64,000 bases of DNA from a bacterium. GTDB taxonomy: Bacteria; Babelota; Babeliae; Babelales; Babelaceae. The position numbers and the translations under genes are program-made. Below are positions 52,591-61,205 of this stretch, piece after piece. The notes below the pieces were generated by a model. The model saw nothing but the letters and a program-made list of their open reading frames with translations. It did not search any database and had not been told where the DNA came from. The first letter of the stretch is position 1, and every line of letters starts with the position of its first letter. Where the stretch lies: contig JAEYYR010000001.1 of the NCBI GenBank assembly GCA_023428375.1, positions 62,001-126,000 on the forward strand, given 5' to 3'.

Positions 52591-52800
52591 ATGAAGAAGC
52601 GTCGCAATGATAGTCACTATCTTGCCAATGATAATACCGACGACTATGGTCAACTCATCTTTATTAGCAATCATTTAATAATTACACCCGATCTCACGGG
52701 TGGCCAAGATGCGTGGTGGAAAATGTATGCAAGTCTTGGACAACGTCCCGAACGCATCGGAACTTTTGATCAACACCTAGAAGAAAAATTAGGAGATTAA
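52591..52800 (+). CDS. Orphan C-terminal toxin module (HxGGxWK/GTFD type)
   Basis: 69 aa. A strong GGGGAGG ribosome-binding site marks its own start. It matches only the tip of the toxins downstream: IITPD, WWKM, and ERIGTFDQHLEEKLGD. The catalytic-looking His and Gly-Gly of the family (GHxGGxWK) are replaced (GGQDAWWK). It has no Hint domain, signal peptide or linker. Immunity gene 1 begins at the next base. It may be a displaced or inactivated toxin tip. Confidence 0.65.
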   Translation: MKKRRNDSHYLANDNTDDYGQLIFISNHLIITPDLTGGQDAWWKMYASLGQRPERIGTFDQHLEEKLGD

Positions 52801-53277
52801 ATGAATGCTATGCAATTAACTGTTAAAACTTCAAAGCCATTTATCTATAACAATGTTCCCTATCACGAAGGCTTATTACGCATTAATGAATTTGAAGAAT
52901 CATTTGTGCTGCCTTTAGATAATTGGACGCTGGGCGATTATCAACAACAATGGATCGAGGGTTTAGAACGGATACATTTTGATACAACATCATGTATTGT
53001 CACCGCAGTGCAAGACCCCTCCATTCGGCCGCTCATCAATTGGTGGATCTTATACAAACATCACAATAAAATATACGTTCGCAACGAATTATTATTTAGT
53101 CATTATTATTTTGCCATTGTAGGTCATGATCTTTTTACTCCACAAAATTGTTATGAATTTATTGGTTCACGACAACATTATTTTGAAGAGACGATAAATG
53201 TAGCTGAATGGGTGATAGATATTACTGCCGACACGTATGATCATCCACTGAATCTGCATCGTCGTTATTTTGCATAA
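52801..53277 (+). CDS. Predicted immunity protein 1 (CdiI-like)
   Basis: 158 aa, cytoplasmic. PLDNWTLGDYQQQWIEGLERI, SCIVTAVQDP and NWWILYKHHNKIYVRNELLF (in parts) recur in the two other immunity genes of the array. The pattern resembles the CdiI family that protects against contact-dependent toxins. It follows the orphan toxin tip directly and precedes toxin B. Confidence 0.75.
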   Translation: MNAMQLTVKTSKPFIYNNVPYHEGLLRINEFEESFVLPLDNWTLGDYQQQWIEGLERIHFDTTSCIVTAVQDPSIRPLINWWILYKHHNKIYVRNELLFSHYYFAIVGHDLFTPQNCYEFIGSRQHYFEETINVAEWVIDITADTYDHPLNLHRRYFA

Positions 53278-53318
53278 ACATTTTATTTATACTACCCTTC
53301 ACTCAAGTTAAGGAGTAC

Positions 53319-54245
53319 ATGATGTTTCAAGTATTACTTATAATATTGTGTCCCTTTTTATTGAGTGAAGGCTTTGCGCCGAGCACTTTGATCAAAACTC
53401 CACGCGGATATCAACCCATCGGAACACTTCAAGTAGATGATGAAGTTATCTGTTACGATATTAAAACCGGCAAAAATTATAGTCGTCCCATTACAGCAAT
53501 AAAAAAATCAAAATCAATTTCATATTTTGTTCGCTTTTCATCAACATTTGCGATAATCGGGCATGATCAACTCATATATTTTCCAACTCTTGCACAATGG
53601 ATTCCCATACAAAAATTTTTAGATGATGCATACCTGAGACAACAAACATTAATTAGAAGAATTTTACCCTTCAAATCTGAAGTACTCATTTCTTTGAGTG
53701 TTGATGAATATCATAATTTTTATGTGACCGAAGATGATATTTTGGTGCATAATGCACCAGCAGTCTTTATTGTAACTGCGGCAGAAACAATAATTCAGAC
53801 AATAATTTCCGGCGCAACATTCACGTCGGTATTAACCTATTTAGGCATAGAAGCTTTTAGAGAACATAAAAAGGAAAAACGTAACCGCAATAATTATAAA
53901 AACAAACCAACGATAATTGGATCTGGTGGAGCAGGCAGACCTCCCGAAGATCCAAATGATCCATATTTCAATAAAGACAAGAATAGATTTCAAAGGCGTG
54001 ATCCAAATCATCACATAACTAATAAAGAAGCTCGAGAAGTTGCAAACGAATTAGGATATATTGAAGTTAAAAATCCACCATTTGATACACATGGCGAACT
54101 TGCATTTAAAAAGGGATCATTTTATATAACTCCGGATAATACTTGTCATAGTGGAGGTTACTGGAAACTTATACAAATGATAGGCACAAAAGATAAACGA
54201 ATAGGAACTTATGATAAATATCTCACCATTCAAATCGGTAAATAA
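53319..54245 (+). CDS. Hint-domain polymorphic toxin B
   Basis: 308 aa. Leader (1-16), Hint domain (18-145), a membrane/linker part (146-190), a Pro/Asn-rich spacer, and the toxin domain (about 215-308) with REVANELGY, YITPDNTCHSGGYWK and RIGTYDKYL. The Hint domain keeps H82 and the terminal H144-N145 but has Gly 18 where hedgehog/intein domains have a nucleophile Cys (GFAPSTLIKT). The toxin tip resembles the Ntox21-type predicted RNase family. AAGGAG lies before the ATG. Only complete toxin in the array. Confidence 0.82.
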   Translation: MMFQVLLIILCPFLLSEGFAPSTLIKTPRGYQPIGTLQVDDEVICYDIKTGKNYSRPITAIKKSKSISYFVRFSSTFAIIGHDQLIYFPTLAQWIPIQKFLDDAYLRQQTLIRRILPFKSEVLISLSVDEYHNFYVTEDDILVHNAPAVFIVTAAETIIQTIISGATFTSVLTYLGIEAFREHKKEKRNRNNYKNKPTIIGSGGAGRPPEDPNDPYFNKDKNRFQRRDPNHHITNKEAREVANELGYIEVKNPPFDTHGELAFKKGSFYITPDNTCHSGGYWKLIQMIGTKDKRIGTYDKYLTIQIGK

Positions 54246-54729
54246 ATTAAATATTTCAATACATTTTCAAGATACAATACCGTATGAATATAATAATGTT
54301 CTATTTTGTAACGCTTTGCTAATTATTGATGATTTTTGTGAGAACCTAAGAGTACCAATAGAATATTGGAGCATTGAAGAATATAAAAAACAATGGCACG
54401 AAGGACTTGAACGTTTAAAATATAAAAATTCATCTTGTATAGTTACTTCAGTTTATAATCCGCAAATTAAACCGTGGGTTTCTTACTGGCCCATGTGGAA
54501 AGTTGGATCAAAATTATACATAGAAAATCATTACTTTCTATATGAAAATTATAAGAAAAATATAAAAAACAGACCATTTACTATCTCAACATGTTATAAA
54601 TATATACCCTCGAAAAGCTCTATAAAAGCAAAAATTAAACCATCAATTTGGATAGTCGATTTACCGGAAGAATATATTTGTTGCATTCCGATCAAAATTA
54701 ATAAAAAACGAACTAAATGGTCATTATAA
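54211..54729 (+). CDS. Predicted immunity protein 2 (CdiI-like)
   Basis: 172 aa. RVPIEYWSIEEYKKQWHEGL, SCIVTSVYNPQ and YWPMWKVGSKLYIENH repeat the family blocks. The only good start is the ATG at 54211 (GGA upstream), which overlaps the end of toxin B by 35 bases in another frame, ensuring that toxin and immunity are made together. No signal peptide. Confidence 0.78.
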   Translation: MINISPFKSVNKLNISIHFQDTIPYEYNNVLFCNALLIIDDFCENLRVPIEYWSIEEYKKQWHEGLERLKYKNSSCIVTSVYNPQIKPWVSYWPMWKVGSKLYIENHYFLYENYKKNIKNRPFTISTCYKYIPSKSSIKAKIKPSIWIVDLPEEYICCIPIKINKKRTKWSL

Positions 54730-54739
54730 TTGAATAGAT

Positions 54740-55744
54740 ATGTTTTTTGTATTGCTGATTATTCTGCTATGTCCTTTCTTGTTGTGTGACGGCTTTGCAC
54801 CGAGCACTTTGGTCAAAACTCCGCACGTATATCAACCCATTGGAACACTTCAAGTACATGATAACGTTATCTGTTGTGACATTAAAACCGGCAAAAATTA
54901 TAGTCGTCCCATTACAGCAATAAAAAAATCAAAATCTATTTCATACTTTGTTCGTTTTTCATCAACCTTTGCAATAATTGGTTATGATCAGCTCGTATAC
55001 ATTCCCTCTCTTGCACGATGGATTCCCATACAAAAATTTTTAGATGATGCATATCTAAAACAACAAACATTAATTAGAAGAATTTTACCTCTCAAATCTG
55101 AATCACTCATTTCTTTGACTGTTGATGAATATCATAATTTTTATGTGACCGAAGATGATATTTTGGTGCATAATGCACCAGCAGTTTTTATTGTTACAAC
55201 AGCAACAGAAGCTCTACTTCCAACATTAATTTCGGGCGCTTTCCTTGGAACCGCAGCAACCTATCTGGGAATTAAATCGCGCAAACGCTCAAGATGCATT
55301 TGCAAACAACATAGCACTCATCAAAAAATTCCAAAAAAAGAACAACCTCCTATTGCAAGCTATGGCCCAGCTTCTCTATGCGATGCATCAAATAATCACT
55401 ATTTCCATATTCAGATGTATCCTAAACCAAACACTACAAATCTGGGTTCAACATGCCCAAAACAACCTCAGCCAGAATCAATTAGCATCTGCCCTGCAAT
55501 CAATGATGAATCCACAGACCTGCAAACAGCTTGTTGCATTGAATCGCCAATAGGTGAATCAATCGATGATCTAGAAGAAAATCTTAACAATTCAACATTG
55601 ACTATGGGTGAAAAATTAAAACCCAAAGGTTATAAATCACCAGAAAATCCACGAAGTAATGCTAATAAAAAGAAACACGGAAATTCTGAGGAGCGTTATA
55701 AGAATAATCCACTTGGTAGACCATTGACAGATCCTGAAGCTTGA
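54740..55744 (+). CDS. Hint-domain polymorphic toxin C, stops before its toxin domain
   Basis: 334 aa. Leader, Hint domain (18-145) and membrane segment nearly identical to toxin B. Then a unique spacer with cysteine-rich parts (CICKQHS, CPKQPQP, ACCIES) and a PLGRPLTDPEA end. It ends at TGA (55742-55744), but the same frame continues into an intact toxin tip. Hint changes: Gly 18 for Cys and Tyr 82 for His. No strong ribosome-binding site. Confidence 0.7.
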   Translation: MFFVLLIILLCPFLLCDGFAPSTLVKTPHVYQPIGTLQVHDNVICCDIKTGKNYSRPITAIKKSKSISYFVRFSSTFAIIGYDQLVYIPSLARWIPIQKFLDDAYLKQQTLIRRILPLKSESLISLTVDEYHNFYVTEDDILVHNAPAVFIVTTATEALLPTLISGAFLGTAATYLGIKSRKRSRCICKQHSTHQKIPKKEQPPIASYGPASLCDASNNHYFHIQMYPKPNTTNLGSTCPKQPQPESISICPAINDESTDLQTACCIESPIGESIDDLEENLNNSTLTMGEKLKPKGYKSPENPRSNANKKKHGNSEERYKNNPLGRPLTDPEA

Positions 55745-55765
55745 GAAAAAGCAAAAGAATTTGGG

Positions 55766-55945
55766 ATGCAGCAAACGTGGGATTATGATTTCGATTCTCA
55801 CACTCGACCAGTATTTACCGCCGATAAAAAAATCTTTATAACTCCAGATAAAGATGGACACAAAGGTGGTGTTTGGAAACTTTATGAGGGCAGAAGGCGA
55901 GTAGGAACTTTTGATATAGATTTAAAAAATCAAATAGGAGATTAA
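55766..55945 (+). pseudogene. Toxin C tip downstream of the stop
   Basis: The frame of toxin C resumes after its TGA. From the ATG at 55766 it encodes 59 residues with FITPDKDGHKGGVWK and RVGTFDIDLKNQIGD, a full match to the toxin motif with His present. TTGGG lies before the ATG but spacing is poor. Either a broken toxin or a small reinitiated protein like the 52591 gene. Its stop overlaps the ATG of immunity 3. Confidence 0.6.
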
Positions 55946-56451
55946 TGAATCAAAAATTAGAAATAAGAATAACAAGGACACAAAAGAAAAGAGTATATAA
56001 AACTCCTGCAATTAAAGGAGAAATAATTATAAATGATTTTCGAGAGTGGTTTTATATACCAGTTAAAGATTGGCAATTAGCAGATTATGTAAAACAGTGG
56101 GAAGAAGGACTAGCACGAATTAGTACAGAAAACACTTCCTGCTTAATAACTGGACTCTTGCAGTCGAAAAGAAAATATTTACAATGGTGGATTTTATATA
56201 AAATAGATAATGAAATCAAGATACAAAATGAAGTTTTCTCAAAATCATTTTTTAAAGAAACTTTTAAAGACGTTCATATAACACATTCAAATTGCTATGA
56301 TTTTATACCGAAATATTCGCAGTTTACTGAGAGTGGTTACAAAGTCTCTGAATGGAAACTTATTTTGCCTGCAGATTTACTATATGAAACTAGATTTTTT
56401 AAAGATGGCGCACCATTTTTAAGAAAACGTAAAAGCCAGTGGGCACTGTAG
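55945..56451 (+). CDS. Predicted immunity protein 3 (CdiI-like)
   Basis: 168 aa. YIPVKDWQLADYVKQWEEGL, SCLITGLLQS and WWILYKIDNEIKIQNEV repeat the blocks of immunity 1 and 2. Kept intact although the toxin before it is interrupted. GGAG lies before the ATG, which overlaps the stop of the toxin tip by one base. Confidence 0.78.
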   Translation: MNQKLEIRITRTQKKRVYKTPAIKGEIIINDFREWFYIPVKDWQLADYVKQWEEGLARISTENTSCLITGLLQSKRKYLQWWILYKIDNEIKIQNEVFSKSFFKETFKDVHITHSNCYDFIPKYSQFTESGYKVSEWKLILPADLLYETRFFKDGAPFLRKRKSQWAL

Positions 56452-56794
56452 ATGTTTTCAATTTCAATTAAATTCATGAATAAAGAGCCTTTCGAATATA
56501 ACGATGTTTTATTTTGTAAGGCTTTGTTGAAAATTGATAAATTCGAAGAAATAATTTTTGCTTCCAATAGAATACTGGACCATAGAAGATTATGATAAGC
56601 AATGGTAGCAAGCAATCGCTAGACTAAAAAATCATTCTAGAACATGTCTTATCACGGAAATAAATAATCCTATAAACGGTAATTTTATCGAGTGGTGGAT
56701 TATAGATTTACCAAAAGAATTTAAAAATCATAATATAAGTTATCAAACTGGAACTTATAAATTAAAAAAACATCGATCAATTTGGGCGCTATAA
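56452..56794 (+). pseudogene. Decayed fourth immunity gene
   Basis: It begins MFSISIKFMNKEPFEYNDV, like immunity 2. After EEIIFA the frame shifts by one; the other frame continues LPIEYWTIEDYDKQW, then a TAG stop, then QAIARLKNHSRTCLITEI. The middle block is missing and the end (WIIDLPKEF...KHRSIWAL) follows directly. A frameshift, a stop and a deletion show decay. Confidence 0.8.
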
Positions 56795-56824
56795 AAAAAG
56801 AAGGTCGCTTTTTAGGCGACCTTC
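56793..56824 (-). terminator. Terminator of the hup gene
   Basis: GAAGGTCGC at 56800-56808 pairs with GCGACCTTC at 56816-56824. On the minus strand it is followed by TTTTTTTAT, 27 bases past the hup stop. Confidence 0.88.
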
Positions 56825-56850
56825 CTGGGTAAAACTTTTGTAGGTTTTAC

Positions 56851-57132
56851 TTATTTTGAGGCACGAATCATTTCTTTGAAGTTTTTGCCAGGCTTAAATT
56901 TAGGAGCCACGGTTTCTTTCAAAGGAATTCTTTGTTTGGTCATAGGATTGATACCCATGCGTGCACGACGTTTTACTACACCGAATGTGCCAAAACCTGA
57001 AAGTTGTACTTTGTCGCCTCTTTTAAGAGTACGTACAACGATACGGGTCAACGCATCAAGCACACGTGAAATATCTTTTTTGCTGAAGGTAGTTTCTTCG
57101 CTGAGCGAATTGATTAACTCCGTCTTGTTCAT
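56851..57132 (-). CDS. hup: HU-family DNA-binding protein
   Basis: 93 aa nucleoid protein. MNKTELINSLSEET at the N-terminus, VQLSGFGTFGV in the middle and the beta-arm RRARMGINPMTKQRIPLKET (partial) are typical. Binds and bends DNA as a dimer. AAGGAG lies before the ATG. Monocistronic with its own terminator. Confidence 0.96.
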   Translation of the reverse strand: MNKTELINSLSEETTFSKKDISRVLDALTRIVVRTLKRGDKVQLSGFGTFGVVKRRARMGINPMTKQRIPLKETVAPKFKPGKNFKEMIRASK

Positions 57133-57297
57133 AATAACTCCTTATTGGATTGTTTAGTATTGGTTTTCTTCTGAGTCGAAACGGTTAAGCATTTTTACGT
57201 GAGTTGCTTTTCCCATCACGACTTGTAAGATATACTAATTTCATTTCTTAGTTTGTCAAATAGATTTGTATAGAATATGCGCTAGAAAGGAGTTTTT

Positions 57298-58113
57298 ATG
57301 CTCATCGATACACATAGCCATGTCAACATGATGGTAAAAAAATCATTTGATACAGCACTTACTTCCGAAGAATTGCAAAGTGCACAAAAAATAATTTTTG
57401 ATGCAGAACTTGCAGACGTTAAAATTTTAATAAATGTTGGAACCAGTTTGGTTGAAAGTCTTAATTGCCTTGAACTTGCAAAACATTATCGGAATAATTT
57501 TGCTGCAATCGGCATACATCCAAACGATTGCACAGACACCTGGCGTCAAGAGTTGAAACAGATTGCATCATTTTTGCCAAAAGCACAAGAAAATAAAGTT
57601 GTTGGAATTGGTGAATGCGGGCTTGATTATCATTATGAAGGCTACAACAAGCAACAACAATTTGATGCCTTTAAAGCTCAAATCGAACTTGCATTAGAAT
57701 ACGATTTAGCACTTGTAGTACATAATCGTGATGCAGGACATGATACCTTGCGCGTTCTTGAAGAATATGCAAAAAACAAATTGCGCGCTACTATTCATTG
57801 CTTTTCAGAAGATCTTCCATTTGCAAAGCAAGTTATTGAATGGGGATATTATTTAGGCATTGGTGGTACCGTTACGTATCCAAAAAATATAATTTTAAGA
57901 GAAGTTGTAACAACGGTTGGCATTGAACATATTGTGCTTGAAACAGATGCACCCTTTTTACCACCACAACCATATCGTGGCAAACAAAATCAACCAGCAT
58001 ATGTCGCCTATGTTGCAACATACCTTGCAAACCTTCTTAACATAAGCAATGAAGAAGTTGCTTTAAAAACAACACAGAATGCTCAAAAATTATTTAAACT
58101 TACCAACGCATGA
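57298..58113 (+). CDS. tatD: TatD family metal-dependent DNase
   Basis: 271 aa amidohydrolase-type barrel. Metal ligands: H6 and H8 (DTHSHVN), E106 (GIGECGLDY), later His in VVHNRDA and IHCFSE, and Asp in ETDAPFLPP. Acts as a 3'-5' exonuclease in some bacteria. AAAGGAG lies before the ATG. Its end overlaps the convergent hydrolase gene by 14 bases. Confidence 0.93.
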   Translation: MLIDTHSHVNMMVKKSFDTALTSEELQSAQKIIFDAELADVKILINVGTSLVESLNCLELAKHYRNNFAAIGIHPNDCTDTWRQELKQIASFLPKAQENKVVGIGECGLDYHYEGYNKQQQFDAFKAQIELALEYDLALVVHNRDAGHDTLRVLEEYAKNKLRATIHCFSEDLPFAKQVIEWGYYLGIGGTVTYPKNIILREVVTTVGIEHIVLETDAPFLPPQPYRGKQNQPAYVAYVATYLANLLNISNEEVALKTTQNAQKLFKLTNA

Positions 58114-58564
58114 ACCACATGCGGCGTGGACCAAGATCCAATGCAACATGTGATGCAACACCGATAAAGAAAAATGCACAATCATATGCAACAAGATGTG
58201 CGAATGCCGGTGAATAAAGGTGAGATAAAAAGGAAAATGCGCAACATGCTGCTGCAACAAACCACAAATTATGAAACATGCCGCGATGTCGCACTACCGT
58301 TGATGTTAGTCCTAAAAAGACTAATAATCCAACCATCATCCATGCTTTATGCATGACCATTAATAATGTTAATACTAAAAGCAGCGGGTACCAGACCTGC
58401 TGCCCTTTACTTTTTATATCAATATCAGGAAACAAACTACCAAGTAGGCACCATAATGCCCACTCAATTAATACATGGGATGATTTTGCGTGCAACGAAA
58501 ATAATAATACCGCGCCAACAAATGCAAAGAGTCCACCAGCAAGATGAGTTTTATATTGCGGCAT
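58100..58564 (-). CDS. YdjM-like membrane-bound metal-dependent hydrolase
   Basis: 154 aa with four hydrophobic helices. THLAGG, LLGSLFPDIDIKSKG, VVRHRGMFHNLW and SHVALDLG place His and Asp ligands as in the YdjM/LexA-regulated hydrolase family. Substrate unknown. The ATG at 58564 (GGGA upstream) was chosen over a TTG four codons earlier. Its first 14 bases overlap the end of the SpoIID gene. Confidence 0.82.
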   Translation of the reverse strand: MPQYKTHLAGGLFAFVGAVLLFSLHAKSSHVLIEWALWCLLGSLFPDIDIKSKGQQVWYPLLLVLTLLMVMHKAWMMVGLLVFLGLTSTVVRHRGMFHNLWFVAAACCAFSFLSHLYSPAFAHLVAYDCAFFFIGVASHVALDLGPRRMWFMRW

Positions 58565-59693
58565 GATTATTCCCAATTTTCTTAAATGTTATACCTGGGT
58601 AATAAAATAATAACATTTCATCAGCCGACCAACCTTCACGCTCTAACTGACGAGATCCCCATTGGCACAAGCCTTTATGATGACCAAATCCCTTCCCTTC
58701 AGAAATTATGATCATAGAATCTTGTATTGCAACTTTGTAACACATGCTTTTAATATCTTTGCACAAGCTATACATCTGCTTAGCTGTCAATGTCAAAGTC
58801 CCGCGATTAGTTTGAAAAGAAATTGAGGTTAAAACACCGGCTTTATCAAATTGTGTTTTACCAATTTTTTTGATCGTATATTTTTTTCCAAACATTGCAT
58901 GCAATAATTCTTCAAATTCTGAAACGGTGTATCGGGCTTTCCAGGTATATAATTTTTTTGCATTACTACAATAATTGCATGCATACGACCGCTTTAAATA
59001 AGGTGCATCACATTTTTTAAGGCTCTGCAGATCTGCGGGAATTATACCGCCACAACATGAATCATACATAGCTTCAATCGGCTGATTATCATAAATCATT
59101 ATGATTCCTTCCGTTTCTTGAATAGCTTGATCGATGATACTCAGTGAATGAGAACCTTTGTAGGTCTGATGAATATTGGTTGCTTTTATATCGTATAACT
59201 TTTTTTTCTTGGAAGTACGATTCTCTTGCAATCTTCTCACCGCATACGTGCGGCAGGTGATTGCAAACGCCTTGTTAACCTCTAAGGGCCAACCTGGCCA
59301 GCTTTCCCAACACAACACACAGCCTACATACTCTTCAAGTTCTATACTGTTAATAACTAATAATGTATTACAACAAACCACCACATAAAAAAAACCGCCG
59401 TAGGAATTACCATTAAAAGTAATATCACCATGTAATGAATCAATACGCAGATGCGGAATAGAACAACATTTATCATTGATAAATAGTTTTCCATTTTTTG
59501 CAGTGATAATTAATTTTTGATCAGGAAAATCAACCGTGACCGTTTCACCTTTTGCATCCCCAAGGGTAAACCCTTGCTTTGCTTCAAACAGAATCGGTGT
59601 AGTATCTGGCAATTCGGCCAACAACACACGAACTTGATGCATCGCGCTCAGATTTATACAAAAAATTATGAGGAATATTCTAAGTAATTTCAT
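58551..59693 (-). CDS. SpoIID/LytB domain protein
   Basis: 380 aa. Signal peptide (1-17). The SpoIID core has the catalytic Glu 130 in VLCWESWPGWPLEVNKAFA, followed by RTYAV and a cysteine-rich YDSCCGG. SpoIID is a lytic transglycosylase acting on peptidoglycan with denuded glycan; in a non-sporulating lineage it probably remodels the wall. Overlaps the rnhA stop by 4 bases. Confidence 0.9.
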   Translation of the reverse strand: MKLLRIFLIIFCINLSAMHQVRVLLAELPDTTPILFEAKQGFTLGDAKGETVTVDFPDQKLIITAKNGKLFINDKCCSIPHLRIDSLHGDITFNGNSYGGFFYVVVCCNTLLVINSIELEEYVGCVLCWESWPGWPLEVNKAFAITCRTYAVRRLQENRTSKKKKLYDIKATNIHQTYKGSHSLSIIDQAIQETEGIIMIYDNQPIEAMYDSCCGGIIPADLQSLKKCDAPYLKRSYACNYCSNAKKLYTWKARYTVSEFEELLHAMFGKKYTIKKIGKTQFDKAGVLTSISFQTNRGTLTLTAKQMYSLCKDIKSMCYKVAIQDSMIIISEGKGFGHHKGLCQWGSRQLEREGWSADEMLLFYYPGITFKKIGNNHAAI

Positions 59694-60184
59694 GAAACTT
59701 CTTCATCGGTAGGACATATTTCCCGAATTTCAAACGGCAACGGCAAGCGCTTATCGATTCCTAAATTTGCTAACTTGTCAGCTACGGTATTATTTTCTCT
59801 CATAACATGACGCAAAGTATAATTTAATTGCGTCAATCGCTGTTTAATACAATCATACAGTTGTTTTAATTCAAGATTTTTGACGCGATATTCACCACGC
59901 ATTTGCTTAATTAACAGCTCAGAATCAGCATAAATTATTATGGTGTCACCAGCCTTCATATGTCGATGAGCAAAATATACACCCAATAATAAGGCCATAT
60001 ATTCTGCCTGATTATTAGTTTTTTTACCAAGAAAAAAACCCTGTTTTACCACTTCGGTATCATCTTTGATGAGATAGACACCTGCGCCAGATAAACCAGG
60101 ATTATTGCGTGATGCACCGTCGACATATAATTTCCATCGATGACCACTTGCATTCTTATTTTCAAAAAGAGACATTTGTTTCAT
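59690..60184 (-). CDS. rnhA: Ribonuclease HI
   Basis: 164 aa. Cuts RNA in RNA/DNA hybrids. Catalytic residues D22 (YVDGASRNNPG), E61 (NNQAEYMAL), D87 (YADSELL) and D136 (NTVADKLAN) are all present. AGGTG lies before the ATG. Middle gene of the zinc-ribbon protein-rnhA-spoIID unit. Confidence 0.94.
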   Translation of the reverse strand: MKQMSLFENKNASGHRWKLYVDGASRNNPGLSGAGVYLIKDDTEVVKQGFFLGKKTNNQAEYMALLLGVYFAHRHMKAGDTIIIYADSELLIKQMRGEYRVKNLELKQLYDCIKQRLTQLNYTLRHVMRENNTVADKLANLGIDKRLPLPFEIREICPTDEEVS

Positions 60185-60194
60185 ACACCTACCG

Positions 60195-60896
60195 TTATCT
60201 CATATATAACAAACGATAGCAATCTTTACATGCTAAAATTTTATGTTTGCGTAAATCCGCTAAATCTTGACTAGACACCGGATAATAACAACCGCCACAT
60301 CGACCATCTACAACCTGCACACCTGGATTTGGTACCTTCTCTTTCATTTGCAAATAATTTGTCAAAATAAGAGGATTAAGATCGTTATATAATGCCTCAG
60401 CGTCATTTTTTAATACCGACATTTGGGCTTTGATTTCTGCGATTGCGGCATCGTTTTTATTTTGCTCTTGGGCAATTTGTACCGTTGCAGCATCAGATTT
60501 GATTATTAACTGCTTTAAAAGTTCTTGTTGATCTTCAATCTGTTGCCACAAGGTTAAAATATTTTCTTCAAGATGGGATTTTTTTAATTCTAATTCAGCT
60601 ATTTCATTAGTAAGAGACTGATATTCCCGTGTGGAGCTACTAACTTCTAACTGTTTTTGTTTCTTCATTATAGAAGAGAATATCGCCCTTAAGTCTAGTT
60701 CTAGATCAGCTAATTTCTTTTGATTAGTCGAAAACTCTAAATGTTTTTCTTGTAAACTTCTTGTCGCTGCATTAAGAGCGGCTTTAAGATTCTCGGAATT
60801 TTTTTCCAAGGAGTCTAATGTTCTTTGTAAACTTAAGAATTGCTGATCAATTGTAGAGAGAGATACAAAAGCCTCAAAATGATTTCTTATGTTCAT
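60195..60896 (-). CDS. Coiled-coil zinc-ribbon protein (CT398/DUF164-like)
   Basis: 233 aa, cytoplasmic. Residues 10-180 form a long coiled coil; the last 40 hold a C4 zinc ribbon (GRCGGCYYPVS and ACKDCYR). This architecture is common and often lies beside rnhA-like genes; chlamydial CT398 is the studied relative. Role unknown. GG lies upstream of the ATG. Start of the rnhA-spoIID unit. Confidence 0.85.
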   Translation of the reverse strand: MNIRNHFEAFVSLSTIDQQFLSLQRTLDSLEKNSENLKAALNAATRSLQEKHLEFSTNQKKLADLELDLRAIFSSIMKKQKQLEVSSSTREYQSLTNEIAELELKKSHLEENILTLWQQIEDQQELLKQLIIKSDAATVQIAQEQNKNDAAIAEIKAQMSVLKNDAEALYNDLNPLILTNYLQMKEKVPNPGVQVVDGRCGGCYYPVSSQDLADLRKHKILACKDCYRLLYMR

Positions 60897-61058
60897 TCGC
60901 CATTTACCTTTCTTCTTCGTAAGAAATCGAAGAACTTGGGCACTTCATTTTAATGTTAACAAGTTCAGCCTTGATTGAATTGACTGAGTTTATTCCGACT
61001 TAGATTAGCTAAATCGGACAAACTTTGCTGGCCTGCCATACGAAGCCTTGGCGAAGTA

Positions 61059-61134
61059 TGGTGGGCCCACCAGGGTTCGAACCTGGGACCTCTCGGTTAT
61101 GAGCCGATTGCTCTCACCGCTGAGCTATGGGCCC
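61059..61134 (-). tRNA. tRNA with CAT anticodon, probably Ile2
   Basis: Acceptor GGGCCCA pairs with TGGGCCC, discriminator A, encoded CCA. Anticodon stem CGG/CCG with loop CTCATAA gives CAT. The GGCTCATAACC anticodon arm is typical of Ile2, whose C34 is made lysidine; no initiator C1-A72 mismatch. Elongator Met is already at 42879. Confidence 0.85.
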
Positions 61135-61205
61135 TTGTGTAGACAGGGTAAATCAAATTTACGTTAAAGTCCAGTCTTTTTACAATGTTTATCTTTTTGA
61201 AACAC

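Noticed and set aside
55742..55744. UGA read as Trp (alternative genetic code)
   Set aside because: The Sel1, MATE and 37359 genes end in TGA, and long conserved genes such as serS, gatA and secD have no internal TGA and use TGG for Trp. A local nonsense change is more likely.
60897..61058. Gap before the CAT tRNA
   Set aside because: No frame or clear hairpin; probably the promoter region of the zinc-ribbon gene and spacer to the tRNA.
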